Below are positions 17,097 through 26,315 of a stretch of 64,000 nucleotides of DNA, in pieces. This stretch comes from PALSA-505 sp036496025. GTDB taxonomy: Bacteria; Actinomycetota; Actinomycetes; Streptosporangiales; Streptosporangiaceae. Made by a program: the position numbers and the translations under genes. The stretch covers positions 1 to 64,000 of the forward strand of contig DASXLW010000045.1 in the NCBI GenBank assembly GCA_036496025.1. The letters are read 5' to 3'. Positions within the stretch are counted from its first letter, which is position 1. Every line of letters begins with the position of its first letter. Under the pieces are notes generated by a model, which was given only the letters and a program-made list of their open reading frames with translations, searched no databases and was not told the DNA's origin.

Positions 17097-18059
17097 ATGG
17101 CTGAGGTGCTGGTATTCGCCGAGCACGCCGGCGGTGAGGTTAAGAAGGTCACCAACGAGCTGCTGACCCTGGCCCGCCGGCACGGTGAGCCGGCCGTGGT
17201 CTGGACCGGACCCGATGCCGCGGCCGGCCGGGACCGGCTGGCCGAGTTCGGCGCGGCCCGGGTATACGTCGCCGACGGCGGCGAGTTCGACGAGTACGTG
17301 GCCGCGCCCAAGGCCGAGGCGCTCGCCGCGGCGGTCGCGCGGACGTCGCCTTCCGCGGTGCTCGTCGCGGGCACCGCGGAGGGCAAGGAGATCGCCGCCC
17401 GGGTGGCGGTGAAGACGGGGTCGGGCGTGATCACCGACGCGCTGGATCTGGGCGACGGCCTGGTCGCCGAGCAGTCCATCTTCGGCGGGTCGATCGTGGT
17501 CCACTCCCGGGTGCGGACCGGGACTCCGATCATCGCGGTCCGGCCCAACTCGGTGACCCCGGAGCCCGCGCCCGAGCCGGGCGCGGCCGAGGTCGTCCCG
17601 CTCGACGTGCCGCTCAGCGACACCGCCAAGGCCGCCCGGGTCACCGAGCGGGTGGAGCAGAAGCGAAGCGAGCGGCCCGAGCTCACCGAGGCGTCCATCG
17701 TGGTGTCCGGCGGCCGGGGAGTGGGCAGCGCCGAGCACTTCGCGCTCATCGAGCAGCTGGCTGATTCGCTCGGCGCGGCCGTGGGGGCCTCCCGCGCCGC
17801 GACCGACGCGGGCTGGTACCCACACCAGTTCCAGGTGGGCCAGACCGGCAAGACCGTCGCACCCCAGCTCTATCTCGCGGTCGGCATCTCCGGCGCGATC
17901 CAGCACCGGGCCGGCATGCAGACCTCCAAGACGATCATGGTGATCAACAAGGATCCGGAGGCGCCGATCTTCGAGCTGGCCGACTTCGGCGTGGTGGGGG
18001 ATCTGTTCGCCGTGGTGCCGCAGCTCGTCGAGGAGATCGGCCGGCGCGGCCAGGGCTGA
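17097..18059 (+). CDS. etfA: electron transfer flavoprotein alpha subunit
   Basis: A 320-residue FAD-binding EtfA/FixB. The C-terminal FAD domain carries the signature YPHQFQVGQTGKTVAPQLYLAVGISGAIQH and MVINKDPEAPIFELADFGVVGDLF, both fully conserved. A GGGAGGAGC ribosome site lies about 10 nt before ATG 17097. Together with EtfB it would take electrons from fatty-acyl or branched-chain acyl-CoA dehydrogenases, in keeping with the acyl-CoA genes elsewhere in the window. The cysteine desulfurase 66 nt downstream is a conserved neighbour in actinobacteria but has its own promoter-like sequence. Confidence 0.95.
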   Translation: MAEVLVFAEHAGGEVKKVTNELLTLARRHGEPAVVWTGPDAAAGRDRLAEFGAARVYVADGGEFDEYVAAPKAEALAAAVARTSPSAVLVAGTAEGKEIAARVAVKTGSGVITDALDLGDGLVAEQSIFGGSIVVHSRVRTGTPIIAVRPNSVTPEPAPEPGAAEVVPLDVPLSDTAKAARVTERVEQKRSERPELTEASIVVSGGRGVGSAEHFALIEQLADSLGAAVGASRAATDAGWYPHQFQVGQTGKTVAPQLYLAVGISGAIQHRAGMQTSKTIMVINKDPEAPIFELADFGVVGDLFAVVPQLVEEIGRRGQG

Positions 18060-18125
18060 GGACCGGAGGCGGGCAGCCTGACGACCGGGGAGGCAACCGC
18101 GGCTCCCCGGTAGGCTGAGCGCGTC

Positions 18126-19343
18126 ATGGGGTATCTCGACGGCGGGACAGGGGCAGCGGCCCCGGGATCAGGGTGCCTGGCGTACCTGGATCATGCGGCT
18201 ACGACGCCGCTGCTGCCCGAGGTGCTCGACACGATGGCCGCGGAACTGGCCCGGCTCGGTAATCCGTCCTCGCTGCACAACGCCGGGCGCCGGGCCCGCC
18301 GGGTGGTCGAGGAGTCGCGCGAGCAGATCGCCGAGGCCTACGGTGCCCGCCCGAGCGAGGTGATCTTCACCAGCGGCGGCACCGAGGCGGACAACCTCGC
18401 GGTCAAGGGGATGTACTGGGCCCGGCGGGACGGCCGGGCCGGCCGCCGCCGGGTACTGACCACGCCCATCGAGCACCACGCCGTGCTGGACAGCGTGCAC
18501 TGGCTGGCCGATCACGAGGGAGCCGAGGCTGGCTGGCTGCCGGTCGATGGCGCCGGGCGGGTCAGTCCGGACGCCTTGCGCGCGGCCATCGAGACCGATC
18601 CCGGCGGCGTGGCCCTGGTCAGCATCATGTGGGCGAACAACGAGGTGGGCACGGTCGAGCCGGTGCGCGAGCTGGCGGCCGTGGCCCGCGGACACGGGAT
18701 CCCGTTCCACAGCGACGCGGTGCAGGCCGCCGCGCAGCTGCCGGTGGACTTCGCCGCGTCCGGGGCCGACGCCCTCAGCATCAGCGGGCACAAGCTCGGT
18801 GGCCCCGTCGGCGTGGGCGCGCTGCTGCTCACCCGGCAGGCCGAGCCGGTGCCCGTGCTGCACGGCGGCGGCCAGGAGCGGGACATCAGGTCGGGCACGC
18901 TGGACACCCCGGCCATCAGCGCGTTCGCGACCGCGGTCGCGCTGAAGTCTAAGCAGATCGGCGACGAGGCCCGCAGGCTGGCCGCGCTGGCCGCCGAGCT
19001 GATCGGGCAGGTACGGGCGGCCGTGCCCGACGCGGTGCTCAACGGCCCGCCGCCGGGGCCCGAGCGGCTGCCAGGCAACGTCCACTTCTCCTTCCCCGGC
19101 TGCGAGGGTGACGCGCTGCTCATGCTGCTCGACGCCAAGGGGATCGCCTGCTCGACCGGCTCGGCCTGCACGGCGGGGGTGGCCGAGCCCAGCCATGTGC
19201 TGCTCGCCATGGGCGCGGGCGAGGCGCGGGCCCGCGGCTCGCTCCGGTTCTCGCTCGGGCGTACCTCGACCCAGGCGGACGTGGACGCCGTGGGCGCGGT
19301 GATCGGCGAGGCCGTCGAGCGCGCCCGGCGCGCGGCCCGCTGA
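18126..19343 (+). CDS. cysteine desulfurase (NifS/IscS class)
   Basis: A 405-residue PLP enzyme that removes sulphur from cysteine for tRNA thiolation and Fe-S clusters. LAYLDHAATTPL at the start, HHAVLDS, the PLP-lysine in SGHKLGGPVGVGAL and the persulfide Cys in CSTGSACTAG are all present, typical of the group I (IscS/NifS) enzymes. The first 17 residues, before the conserved region, are Gly/Ala-rich. TAGGCT (18111-18116) precedes the ATG by 9 nt. In mycobacteria and streptomycetes the next gene is mnmA, which uses this sulphur. Here about 6 kb of other genes separate them. Confidence 0.9.
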   Translation: MGYLDGGTGAAAPGSGCLAYLDHAATTPLLPEVLDTMAAELARLGNPSSLHNAGRRARRVVEESREQIAEAYGARPSEVIFTSGGTEADNLAVKGMYWARRDGRAGRRRVLTTPIEHHAVLDSVHWLADHEGAEAGWLPVDGAGRVSPDALRAAIETDPGGVALVSIMWANNEVGTVEPVRELAAVARGHGIPFHSDAVQAAAQLPVDFAASGADALSISGHKLGGPVGVGALLLTRQAEPVPVLHGGGQERDIRSGTLDTPAISAFATAVALKSKQIGDEARRLAALAAELIGQVRAAVPDAVLNGPPPGPERLPGNVHFSFPGCEGDALLMLLDAKGIACSTGSACTAGVAEPSHVLLAMGAGEARARGSLRFSLGRTSTQADVDAVGAVIGEAVERARRAAR

Positions 19344-19385
19344 CCGGCGTGCCGCGACATGCGTGCCGCTGACGGGGCTGGCCGG

Positions 19386-20054
19386 TTATGAGCCGGCTGC
19401 GGAACGCGCCCTCTCGCTGAGCAGGGCCAGGTGCAGGGGGGCGATCAGATCCCGGGCGAAGGCCCGGGCATCCTCCGGCGTGTCCATCGGGATGGCGCTG
19501 GACGGGGTGAGTATGAACGACAGCACGATCCGGACGCCAAGCTCGGCGACGGTCTGGATGCGCCGCTCGGCCTCGGCGGGCGGCGCCTGCGTCCCGAACA
19601 GATCCCGGCGGATGAGCGCCGCGCTGTGCTCGCGGGCCAGATCCACCACCGCGCCGCCGTTCACGGTCAGGGACGGCAGGATCGCCTCGGGCTCGGTCCG
19701 CAGCAGCCGGCACAGCAGCGGGTGGCGGCGCAGGTACTGGAGCGCGAAGGCGACCCGCTCGATCATGCGGTCCTCGGGCGTGGCGCAGGCCCCCCCCACG
19801 CTGCCCAGGTCGCCCAGGAAGTTCCTCAGCTCGCGCAGCACGACCGCCTCGATGAGGTTCTCCTTCTTGGGGAACCTGCGGTAGATCGTGATCCGGGACA
19901 GCCCGCAGCGCCGGGCGATGTCTTCCATCGTGGACCGGCGCAGCCCGAAGTCCTCGAACTGGCCGAGCGCCGCGTCCAGGATTCGCTCGGTCACCGCATC
20001 GGGGTCCTCGTCGCGATCGGGTGCCTGCGCCATGCGCAGCAGGTCGATGACCAT
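19386..20054 (-). CDS. TetR-family transcriptional regulator
   Basis: A 222-residue repressor. An N-terminal helix-turn-helix (ILDAALGQFEDFGLRRSTMEDIARRCGLSRITIYRRFPKKENL, within about 22-67) is followed by an all-helical ligand domain. ATG 20054 has GGAAGG 6 nt upstream and is preferred over a frame extension from 20156. The gene diverges from the monooxygenase/diiron pair. An inverted repeat overlaps that pair's -35 and -10 boxes, so it probably represses them until a substrate-like ligand binds. The ligand is unknown. Confidence 0.88.
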   Translation of the reverse strand: MVIDLLRMAQAPDRDEDPDAVTERILDAALGQFEDFGLRRSTMEDIARRCGLSRITIYRRFPKKENLIEAVVLRELRNFLGDLGSVGGACATPEDRMIERVAFALQYLRRHPLLCRLLRTEPEAILPSLTVNGGAVVDLAREHSAALIRRDLFGTQAPPAEAERRIQTVAELGVRIVLSFILTPSSAIPMDTPEDARAFARDLIAPLHLALLSERARSAAGS

Positions 20055-20111
20055 CTTCAGCCTTCCGCCCGGACGCGCCGGGCCGCCCTGGTTCCCGGCT
20101 GACCCGCCGGA

Positions 20112-20123
20112 CCGGATATCCGG
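20112..20123. promoter_or_regulatory. perfect palindrome CCGGATATCCGG
   Basis: A 12-bp perfect palindrome lies between the TetR gene and the monooxygenase promoter. It could be a second operator for autoregulation, or chance in GC-rich DNA. Its sequence differs from the GATACA-type repeat at 20150-20174. Confidence 0.3.
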
Positions 20124-20147
20124 ATAAGACGAGTCCGACCCTACGCC

Positions 20148-20176
20148 TTGATACAAGTATGCAAGAAATGTATCTT
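20148..20176 (+). promoter_or_regulatory. monooxygenase promoter with overlapping TetR operator
   Basis: TTGATA (20148-20153) and TATCTT (20171-20176) are separated by exactly 17 bp, a near-consensus vegetative promoter. The inverted repeat GATACA (20150-20155) / TGTATC (20169-20174), with a 13-bp centre, covers both boxes. Bound repressor would block polymerase directly. The AT-rich composition is striking in this genome. Confidence 0.65.
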
Positions 20177-20228
20177 ATGTTTCAACCGTACTGGTACCGT
20201 AACTCGTAGCCGCCAGAGGAGCATCGTC

Positions 20229-21731
20229 ATGGGCCAGCCCGCCGGCACCGAGGGCCACGTCGGCCACCAGCGCACGCACGCGGTCGTGATCGTGGGCACG
20301 GGCTTCGCCGGCATCGGCATGGCAATCGCGCTGAAGCGGGCCGGCGTGGAGAACTTCGTGATCCTGGAAAAGGCCGACCGGGTCGGCGGCACCTGGCGGG
20401 AGAACACCTATCCCGGCTGCGCCTGCGATATCAGGTCCCACCTGTATTCGTACTCCTTCGAGCCGAAGGCCGACTGGAGCCGCGAGTTCGCGCCGTGGCA
20501 CGAGATCCTCGGATACATCGAGCACTGCGTGGACAAGTACGGGATCCGGCCGCACATCAGGTTCGGCGCCGAGATGACCGGTGCGGAGTACGACGAGCAG
20601 CGGGCCACCTGGCAGGTCAGCATCGCGGACGGCAGCCTGGTGCGCGGCCGGGCGGTGGTGATCGGGCAGGGGCCGCTGCACGTGCCGAACGTCCCCGAGC
20701 TGCCCGGGCTGGAGCGGTTCGAGGGTAAGGCGTTCCACTCCGCGGGCTGGGACCACGACTACGACCTGACCGGCAAGCGGGTCGCGGTGATCGGCACCGG
20801 AGCGTCGGCGATCCAGTTCGTGCCCCAGATCGCGGCGCGGACCTCGCGGCTCACCGTCTTCCAGCGGACCGCGCCGTGGATCGTGCCGCGACCCGACCGG
20901 CCGTTCACCGAGGCGCAGAAGCGCAGGTTCCAGGCAATCCCGCCGTCCAGGCTCGCGCACCGCTACATGATCTACTGGCTGCAGGAGAGCCTCGTTCTCG
21001 GCTTCGAGCACCCGAAGCTGATCGGCGCGGCGGAGCGGCTGGCCCGCGGGCACATCGCGCGCCAGGTGAATGACCCGGGGCTGCGCGGCAAGCTCACCCC
21101 CCGCTACACGCTCGGCTGCAAGCGCACGCTGGTTTCCAGCGACTATTACCCCGCGTTCAACCGGCCCAACGTGGACCTGGAGACCGCCGGCATCGCCGAG
21201 ATCCGCGAGCACTCGATCCTCACCAGGGACGGCCGCGAGGTCGAGACGGACGCGATCATCTTCGGCACCGGGTTCCACGTCGTGGACGCCATGTCCAGGA
21301 TTCACATCGTCGGCAAGGACGGGCTCAAGCTCGCCGACGCCTGGCGAGACGGGATAACCGCCCACCTGGGTACCACCGTGGCCGGCTTCCCCAACCTGTT
21401 CTTCCTGGTCGGGCCCAACACCGGGCTCGGCCATAACTCGATCATCTTCATGATCGAAGCCCAGGTCCGCTACATCATGAGCTGCCTGCGGCTGGTGGCC
21501 AGGTCGCAGGCGCGCTCGATCGAGGTCAGGCCGCAGGCCCAGCAGCGCTTCAACGAGTGGGTGCAGGAGAAGTCCAGCGGCTCGGTCTGGCTGAAGGGCG
21601 GCTGCGTCAGCTGGTACCTCGACGCCGAAGGGATCAACCGCGCGCTCTGGCCGGCCTCCACGCTGAGCTTCTGGCTGCGCATGCGCCGGGCCAAGGCCGC
21701 GGACTTCCACCTGGAAGGAGCCGTGGCATGA
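20229..21731 (+). CDS. class B flavin monooxygenase (Baeyer-Villiger type)
   Basis: A 500-residue FAD/NADPH monooxygenase. GTGFAGIG (23-30) binds FAD. The class B fingerprint FxGxxxHxxxW is met by FEGKAFHSAGW (about 164-174), and GTGASAIQ (about 189-196) binds NADPH. Such enzymes insert oxygen next to a ketone or oxidise N or S atoms. The substrate is unknown. ATG 20229 follows AGAGGAGC. Its TGA overlaps the ATG of the diiron gene (ATGA), so the two are translationally coupled and likely act on the same compound. It is under the divergent TetR gene. Confidence 0.88.
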   Translation: MGQPAGTEGHVGHQRTHAVVIVGTGFAGIGMAIALKRAGVENFVILEKADRVGGTWRENTYPGCACDIRSHLYSYSFEPKADWSREFAPWHEILGYIEHCVDKYGIRPHIRFGAEMTGAEYDEQRATWQVSIADGSLVRGRAVVIGQGPLHVPNVPELPGLERFEGKAFHSAGWDHDYDLTGKRVAVIGTGASAIQFVPQIAARTSRLTVFQRTAPWIVPRPDRPFTEAQKRRFQAIPPSRLAHRYMIYWLQESLVLGFEHPKLIGAAERLARGHIARQVNDPGLRGKLTPRYTLGCKRTLVSSDYYPAFNRPNVDLETAGIAEIREHSILTRDGREVETDAIIFGTGFHVVDAMSRIHIVGKDGLKLADAWRDGITAHLGTTVAGFPNLFFLVGPNTGLGHNSIIFMIEAQVRYIMSCLRLVARSQARSIEVRPQAQQRFNEWVQEKSSGSVWLKGGCVSWYLDAEGINRALWPASTLSFWLRMRRAKAADFHLEGAVA

Positions 21732-22705
21732 CCGCCCTGGCCGACGCGCGCACGGCCGTGATCCGCTGCCGGGACGGCGATCACACGATCGCGCTGACCG
21801 ACCGGGAGCTGACCGCCGAGCGACTGATCGGGGCGTCGCGCAAGCACTCCTTCGATCCGGACGTGGACGTGGACTGGGATGCGCCGCCGGCTGCGGGCCT
21901 GCTCTACGCGCCGCCGGAGGTGGTCTCGCTGTACGAGACGCCGCTGTGGGACCGGCTCACCGACGACCAGCGCGTCGAGCTGACCAAGCAGGAGACGGCG
22001 AGCCTGGCATCGTTCGGCATCTGGTCGGAGCTGCTGCTCATGCAGATCCTCGTCCAGCACTCCTACCGGAACCGGTTCGACAGCAACCACGTCGCCTACG
22101 CGCTGACCGAGCTGGCCGACGAATGCCGGCACTCCGTCATGTTCGGCCGGATGGTGCGGACCTTCGGGCTGCGTACCCATCGGCCGCGGGCTCCCGAGTT
22201 CCACCTGCTCAAGGTGCTCGGCGCGATCCACGACCCGATGCTGATGTTCGCCGCGGCGCTCGTGATCGAGGAGTTCACCGACGCGATCCAGCGCATCACC
22301 TTCCCCGACGAGCGGATCCAGCCGCTGGTCCGCCAGGTGAGCCGGATTCACGTGATCGAGGAGGCCCGGCACATCAAGTACGCGCGCGAGGAGCTCAAGC
22401 GCCAGGCGGCCGCCAGCTCGGCCATCAAGCGCAAGCTCACCGCGGCCAGGCTGGCCTGGGGGATGTCCGCGATCATCCTGCGGAACCTCATGCACCCGTC
22501 CGGCTACGCGGCGGTCGGCCTCGATCCCGAGCTCGCCCGGCGCGAAGCCGCCGCCAGCCCGCACCGCCAGGCGGTCCTGCAGTGGGCCTCCCGCAAGTCC
22601 ATGGCCGCCTTCGACCAGGTCGGGTTCCTCGACGGCCGGGCCCGAGCGATCTGGCAGCGGTCAGGCTTCCTGCCCCGCGCGGATCAGCCCGCCAGCTCGC
22701 GGTAG
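21728..22705 (+). CDS. AurF-like diiron oxygenase
   Basis: A 325-residue helical protein with the carboxylate/histidine ligand pattern of the AurF (p-aminobenzoate N-oxygenase, PF11583) family. It has KQETASLASFGIWSELLLMQ, DECRHSVMFGRM, then EEFTDA and EEARHIKYAREE further along. The ExxRH-type motifs would hold two irons. The ATG overlaps the monooxygenase stop. The 3' end overlaps the convergent glgA by 22 bp. Members are often annotated simply as metal-dependent hydrolase or diiron oxygenase, so the reaction (N-oxidation, hydroxylation) is open. An FMO/diiron pair under one TetR suggests a two-step oxidative degradation or tailoring route. Confidence 0.75.
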   Translation: MTALADARTAVIRCRDGDHTIALTDRELTAERLIGASRKHSFDPDVDVDWDAPPAAGLLYAPPEVVSLYETPLWDRLTDDQRVELTKQETASLASFGIWSELLLMQILVQHSYRNRFDSNHVAYALTELADECRHSVMFGRMVRTFGLRTHRPRAPEFHLLKVLGAIHDPMLMFAAALVIEEFTDAIQRITFPDERIQPLVRQVSRIHVIEEARHIKYAREELKRQAAASSAIKRKLTAARLAWGMSAIILRNLMHPSGYAAVGLDPELARREAAASPHRQAVLQWASRKSMAAFDQVGFLDGRARAIWQRSGFLPRADQPASSR

Positions 22706-23820
22706 AGCGCGACGGTCTGCGCCGCGATCGCGGTCCAGTCGAACTCGGCGGCGGCGCGGGCGCGGCCCCGCGTGCCCATCGCCGCCGCCCGGTCCCGGTC
22801 GCGCAGCAGCGCGTTGAGCGCGGCGGCGAGCGCGTCCGGGTCGTCCGGCGGCACCAGCAGGCCGGTCTCGCCGCCCGCCACGACCTCGGGGATGCCGCCC
22901 ACCCGGGACGCCACGACCGCGGCGCCGCACGCCATCGCCTCCAGGTTCACGATGCCGAGCGGCTCGTACACCGACGGGCAGGCGAACACCCTGGCGTGCG
23001 AGAGCAGCTGGATGACCTCGCGCTTGGCCAGCATGCCGGAGATCAGCCGCACCCCGGACCTGGTCGCGGTGAGCCGGCTGACCAGGCCGTCCACCTCGGC
23101 CGCCAGCTCGGGGGTATCCGCCTGCCCGGCGCAGAGCACGAGCTGGGCGCCGGGGTCGAGCCGGGCCGCCGCGCGCAGCAGCACGGGCAGCCCTTTCTGC
23201 CTGGTGACCCGGCCGACGAAGATGACATAGGGCCTGCCGGGATCCACGCCGTACTTGGCCAGCACGTCGGTGCCGGGGTCCGGCGCGTACTCGCGGGTGT
23301 CGATGCCGTTGCGGATCACCCGGACCCGTCCGGGGGGCACGGCCGGGTAGGCGGCCAGCACGTCCGCGCGCATGCCGTCCGACACCGCCACCACGGCGGC
23401 CGCGCCCTCCACCGCGGTGCGCTCGCACCACGAAGACAGTGCGTACCCGCCGCCGAGCTGCTCGGCCTTCCACGGCCGCAGCGGTTCCAGCGAGTGCATG
23501 GTGACCACGTGCGGCACCCCGTAGAGCAGCCCGGCCAGGTGGCCGGCCAGGTTCGCGTACCAGGTGTGCGAGTGCACGAGGTCGGCTCCGCCGACCGCCG
23601 CGGTCATCGAGAGGTCGGCGGAGATCGTGCGCAGCGCGGGGTTCGCCCCGTCCAGCAGCGGCCACGGCCGGTGCGCCACCGCCTCGGGCCGGTCCGCGCC
23701 CTGGCAGTGCACGGTCAGGTCCACCAGGCCGGCCAGCTCCCGGGCCAGGTACTCCACGTGCACCCCGGCCCCGCCGTACACCTCGGGCGGGTACTCCCTG
23801 GTCAGCAGGGCCACCCGCAT
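22684..23820 (-). CDS. glgA: glycogen/maltose-1-phosphate synthase-type GT4 glycosyltransferase
   Basis: A 378-residue GT-B fold glycosyltransferase. The N-terminal acceptor loop is REYPPEVYGGAGVHVEYLARELA. The donor domain has FVGRVTRQKGLPVLL and the family 4 motif YEPLGIVNLEAMACGAAVVAS. The actinobacterial enzyme of this length uses ADP-glucose to make maltose-1-phosphate or glycogen (called GlgA or GlgM). It lies 23 nt after glgC in the same direction, so the two form a glycogen operon. ATG 23820 is where family homology begins. A longer in-frame extension runs antisense-like through glgC and is discarded. Confidence 0.88.
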   Translation of the reverse strand: MRVALLTREYPPEVYGGAGVHVEYLARELAGLVDLTVHCQGADRPEAVAHRPWPLLDGANPALRTISADLSMTAAVGGADLVHSHTWYANLAGHLAGLLYGVPHVVTMHSLEPLRPWKAEQLGGGYALSSWCERTAVEGAAAVVAVSDGMRADVLAAYPAVPPGRVRVIRNGIDTREYAPDPGTDVLAKYGVDPGRPYVIFVGRVTRQKGLPVLLRAAARLDPGAQLVLCAGQADTPELAAEVDGLVSRLTATRSGVRLISGMLAKREVIQLLSHARVFACPSVYEPLGIVNLEAMACGAAVVASRVGGIPEVVAGGETGLLVPPDDPDALAAALNALLRDRDRAAAMGTRGRARAAAEFDWTAIAAQTVALYRELAG

Positions 23821-23843
23821 CCGGCCGCCGCCGCGCTCGGCGG

Positions 23844-25085
23844 TCACCGCGTGACCAGCTGACCCTTGCCGACCACGGTGACCCCGCCGTCGGAGACCAC
23901 GAAGCCGCGGGCCCTGTCGTGCTGCTTGTCCACGCCGACCTCCACCCCCTCCGGCACGATCACGTTCTTGTCCAGGATCGCGTTCCTGACCACCGCGCGC
24001 GGCCCGATCCGGGTGTTGTGCATCACCACCGAGCGTTCCACCGTGGCCCAGTTCTCCACCCGGACGCCGGGCGACAGCACCGACTCGCGGACCAGGCTTC
24101 CGGACACGATCACGCCGTTGCTGACCAGGCTGTCGAGCGCCCGGCCCATCCGGCCGTCGCCGTCGTTGTGGACGAACTTCGCCGGCGGCAGCGACGGCGC
24201 CTGGGTGAGGATCGGCCACCGGTTGTTGTACAGGTTGAAAACCGGGTGGACAGCACACAGATCCATGTGCGCGTCGAAGTAGGAGTCCAGGGTCCCGACG
24301 TCGCGCCAGTATCCGGCGTCGCGTTCGGTGGCGCCCGGCACCTCGTTGTCCAGGAAGTTGTATACCTGCGCGGCGCGCTGCCCGACCAGCATCGGGACGA
24401 TGTCGCCGCCCATGTCGTGCCTGCTCTCCGCGTCCGCCGCGTCCTTGCGCAGCGCGTCGACCAGGACGTCGGTCGTGAATAGGTAGTTGCCCATCGACGC
24501 GTAGGCCTGGTCGGGGTGGCCGGGCATGGCCGGCGGATCGGCGGGCTTTTCCAGGAACGCCTCGATCGACCGGCCGTCCTGCGCGGTCTGGATCACGCCG
24601 AACGCGGTGGCCTCGGCGCGCGGCACCGGAATCGCCGCCACGGTCAGGCCCGCTCCCGCGGCCACGTGCTGGTCGACCATCTGCCGTGGATCCATCCGGT
24701 AGACGTGATCGGCGCCGAAGACGATCACCAGGTCGGGCTCGTCGTCGTAGATGAGGTTGAGCGATTGGTGGATCGCGTCCGCGGAGCCGGTGTACCAATG
24801 CGGCCCGAGCCGCTGCTGCGCCGGGACCGGAGTCACGAAGTTGCCGAGCAGCGTGCTCATCCGCCAGGTCAGGCTGATATGCCGGTCCAGGCTGTGGCTC
24901 TTGTACTGGGTCAGCACGGCGATCCGCAGGGTGCCCGCGTTGGCCAGGTTGGATAGTGCGAAGTCGACCAGCCGGTACAGGCCGCCGAAGGGGACGGCGG
25001 GCTTGGCCCGGTCGTCGGTCAGCGGGGCCAGCCGGGTTCCCGCCCCGCCCGCCAGCACGATGCCGAGGATCCGCTTCTGAGCCAC
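23844..25085 (-). CDS. glgC: glucose-1-phosphate adenylyltransferase
   Basis: A 413-residue ADP-glucose pyrophosphorylase, the committed step of glycogen synthesis. The nucleotidyl-transferase motif VLAGGAGTRLAPLT, allosteric-site residues AKPAVPFGGLYRLVDFALSN, YTGSADAIHQ, the catalytic GADHVYRMD, FLEKP, YWRDVGTLDSYFDAHMDL and the C-terminal left-handed beta-helix are all present. GTG 25085 has a strong AGGAGG upstream. The product ADP-glucose feeds the glgA product immediately downstream. It is divergent from mnmA, with 132 bp between. Confidence 0.95.
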   Translation of the reverse strand: MAQKRILGIVLAGGAGTRLAPLTDDRAKPAVPFGGLYRLVDFALSNLANAGTLRIAVLTQYKSHSLDRHISLTWRMSTLLGNFVTPVPAQQRLGPHWYTGSADAIHQSLNLIYDDEPDLVIVFGADHVYRMDPRQMVDQHVAAGAGLTVAAIPVPRAEATAFGVIQTAQDGRSIEAFLEKPADPPAMPGHPDQAYASMGNYLFTTDVLVDALRKDAADAESRHDMGGDIVPMLVGQRAAQVYNFLDNEVPGATERDAGYWRDVGTLDSYFDAHMDLCAVHPVFNLYNNRWPILTQAPSLPPAKFVHNDGDGRMGRALDSLVSNGVIVSGSLVRESVLSPGVRVENWATVERSVVMHNTRIGPRAVVRNAILDKNVIVPEGVEVGVDKQHDRARGFVVSDGGVTVVGKGQLVTR

Positions 25086-25217
25086 CTCGCACCTCCTCCT
25101 CACGTCGCGGGCAATCGCCCTATCTCAGTGTGTTCTGCCCGCCGCCGGGACCGCCACCCTCAACTCCGGCGGGCGCCGGGCGGGGCAGCCGCGATCCCCG
25201 CGTACCCTCGGTAGGCG
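25086..25217. promoter_or_regulatory. divergent glgC / mnmA promoter region
   Basis: TACCCT (25203-25208) lies 9 nt before the mnmA ATG, close to the leaderless pattern of this genome. The glgC side has an AGGAGG ribosome site directly before its GTG, so its transcript must begin further up; no clear -10 was picked there. Confidence 0.35.
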
Positions 25218-26315
25218 ATGACTCAACTCCGCGTGCTCGCTGCCATGTCCGGCGGCGTCGACTCGGCCGTGGCCGCGGCCCGGGCCGCCGACGCGGGTCA
25301 CCAGGTGACCGGCGTCCACCTCGCGCTGTCGGCCAACCCCCGCTCTTACCGGACCGGTGCCCGGGGATGCTGCACCCTGGAAGACGCCCGCGATGCGCGC
25401 CGGGCCGCCGACGTCATCGGCATTCCCTTCTACGTCTGGGACATGGCCGAGCGCTTCAGCCAGGACGTGGTGGCCGACTTCGTCGCCGAGTACGCGGCGG
25501 GCCGCACGCCCAATCCCTGCCTGCGCTGCAACGAGAAGATCAAGTTCACCGCGGTGCTCGACCGCGCCGTGGCACTCGGCTTCGACGCGGTCTGCACCGG
25601 CCACCACGCGCGGCTGGACGGCGATCCAGGCCGCACCCGGCTGCGGCGCAGCGTGGATCCGGCTAAGGACCAGTCCTACGTGCTCGCCGTGCTCACCGCC
25701 CGCCAGCTCGGCCGGGCCATGTTCCCGCTCGGCGACTCGACCAAGGCGCAGGTACGCCAGGAGGCCACCGCCCGCGGCCTGGCCGTGGCCGACAAGCCGG
25801 ACAGCCACGACGTGTGCTTCATCCCGGACGGGGACACCCGGCAGTTCCTGGCGGGCAGGCTCGGCCAGGCCCCCGGCCAGATCGTGGACACCGGCGGCAG
25901 CGTCGTCGGCGGCCACGACGGTGCCTACGGGTTCACCATCGGGCAGCGCAAGGGGCTGCGCATCGGCCGCCCCGCCGACGACGGCCTGCCCCGCTACGTG
26001 CTGGACATCGAGCCGGCCAGCGGGACCGTGACGGTCGGCCCGCGCGAGCGGCTCGACGTGCACGAGATCACGGTCAGCCGCCCGGTTTGGACCGGCTGCC
26101 CGCCCCCCGGGGCCCCGCTTGACTGCACCGTCCAGCTGCGCGCGCACGGCCAGACGCACCCGGCGACCGCGTGGCCGGAAGGGGACCTGCTCCGGATCCG
26201 GCTGCACGAGGCCGCCCGGGCCGTGGCCCCGGGCCAGGCCGCCGTCCTCTACGACGGCGACCTCGTGCTCGGCTCCGGCACCATCCACGCCACGCGCGCA
26301 GCTACCCCGGCCTGA
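25218..26315 (+). CDS. mnmA: tRNA-specific 2-thiouridylase
   Basis: A 365-residue PP-loop ATPase that thiolates U34 of Lys, Glu and Gln tRNAs using sulphur from a cysteine desulfurase such as the one at 18126. SGGVDSA (11-17) binds ATP. The two catalytic cysteines are Cys101 (NPCLRC) and Cys200 (SHDVCFIP). KDQSYVL and YGFTIGQRKGLRIG are family hallmarks. It heads the conserved mnmA / methionine-synthase-like / ligA series. Confidence 0.95.
   Translation: MTQLRVLAAMSGGVDSAVAAARAADAGHQVTGVHLALSANPRSYRTGARGCCTLEDARDARRAADVIGIPFYVWDMAERFSQDVVADFVAEYAAGRTPNPCLRCNEKIKFTAVLDRAVALGFDAVCTGHHARLDGDPGRTRLRRSVDPAKDQSYVLAVLTARQLGRAMFPLGDSTKAQVRQEATARGLAVADKPDSHDVCFIPDGDTRQFLAGRLGQAPGQIVDTGGSVVGGHDGAYGFTIGQRKGLRIGRPADDGLPRYVLDIEPASGTVTVGPRERLDVHEITVSRPVWTGCPPPGAPLDCTVQLRAHGQTHPATAWPEGDLLRIRLHEAARAVAPGQAAVLYDGDLVLGSGTIHATRAATPA

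Noticed and set aside
23821..25092. Apparent fusion of glgA with an N-terminal domain (802 codons)
   Set aside because: The extension is an alternate frame through glgC; glgA homology begins at ATG 23820.
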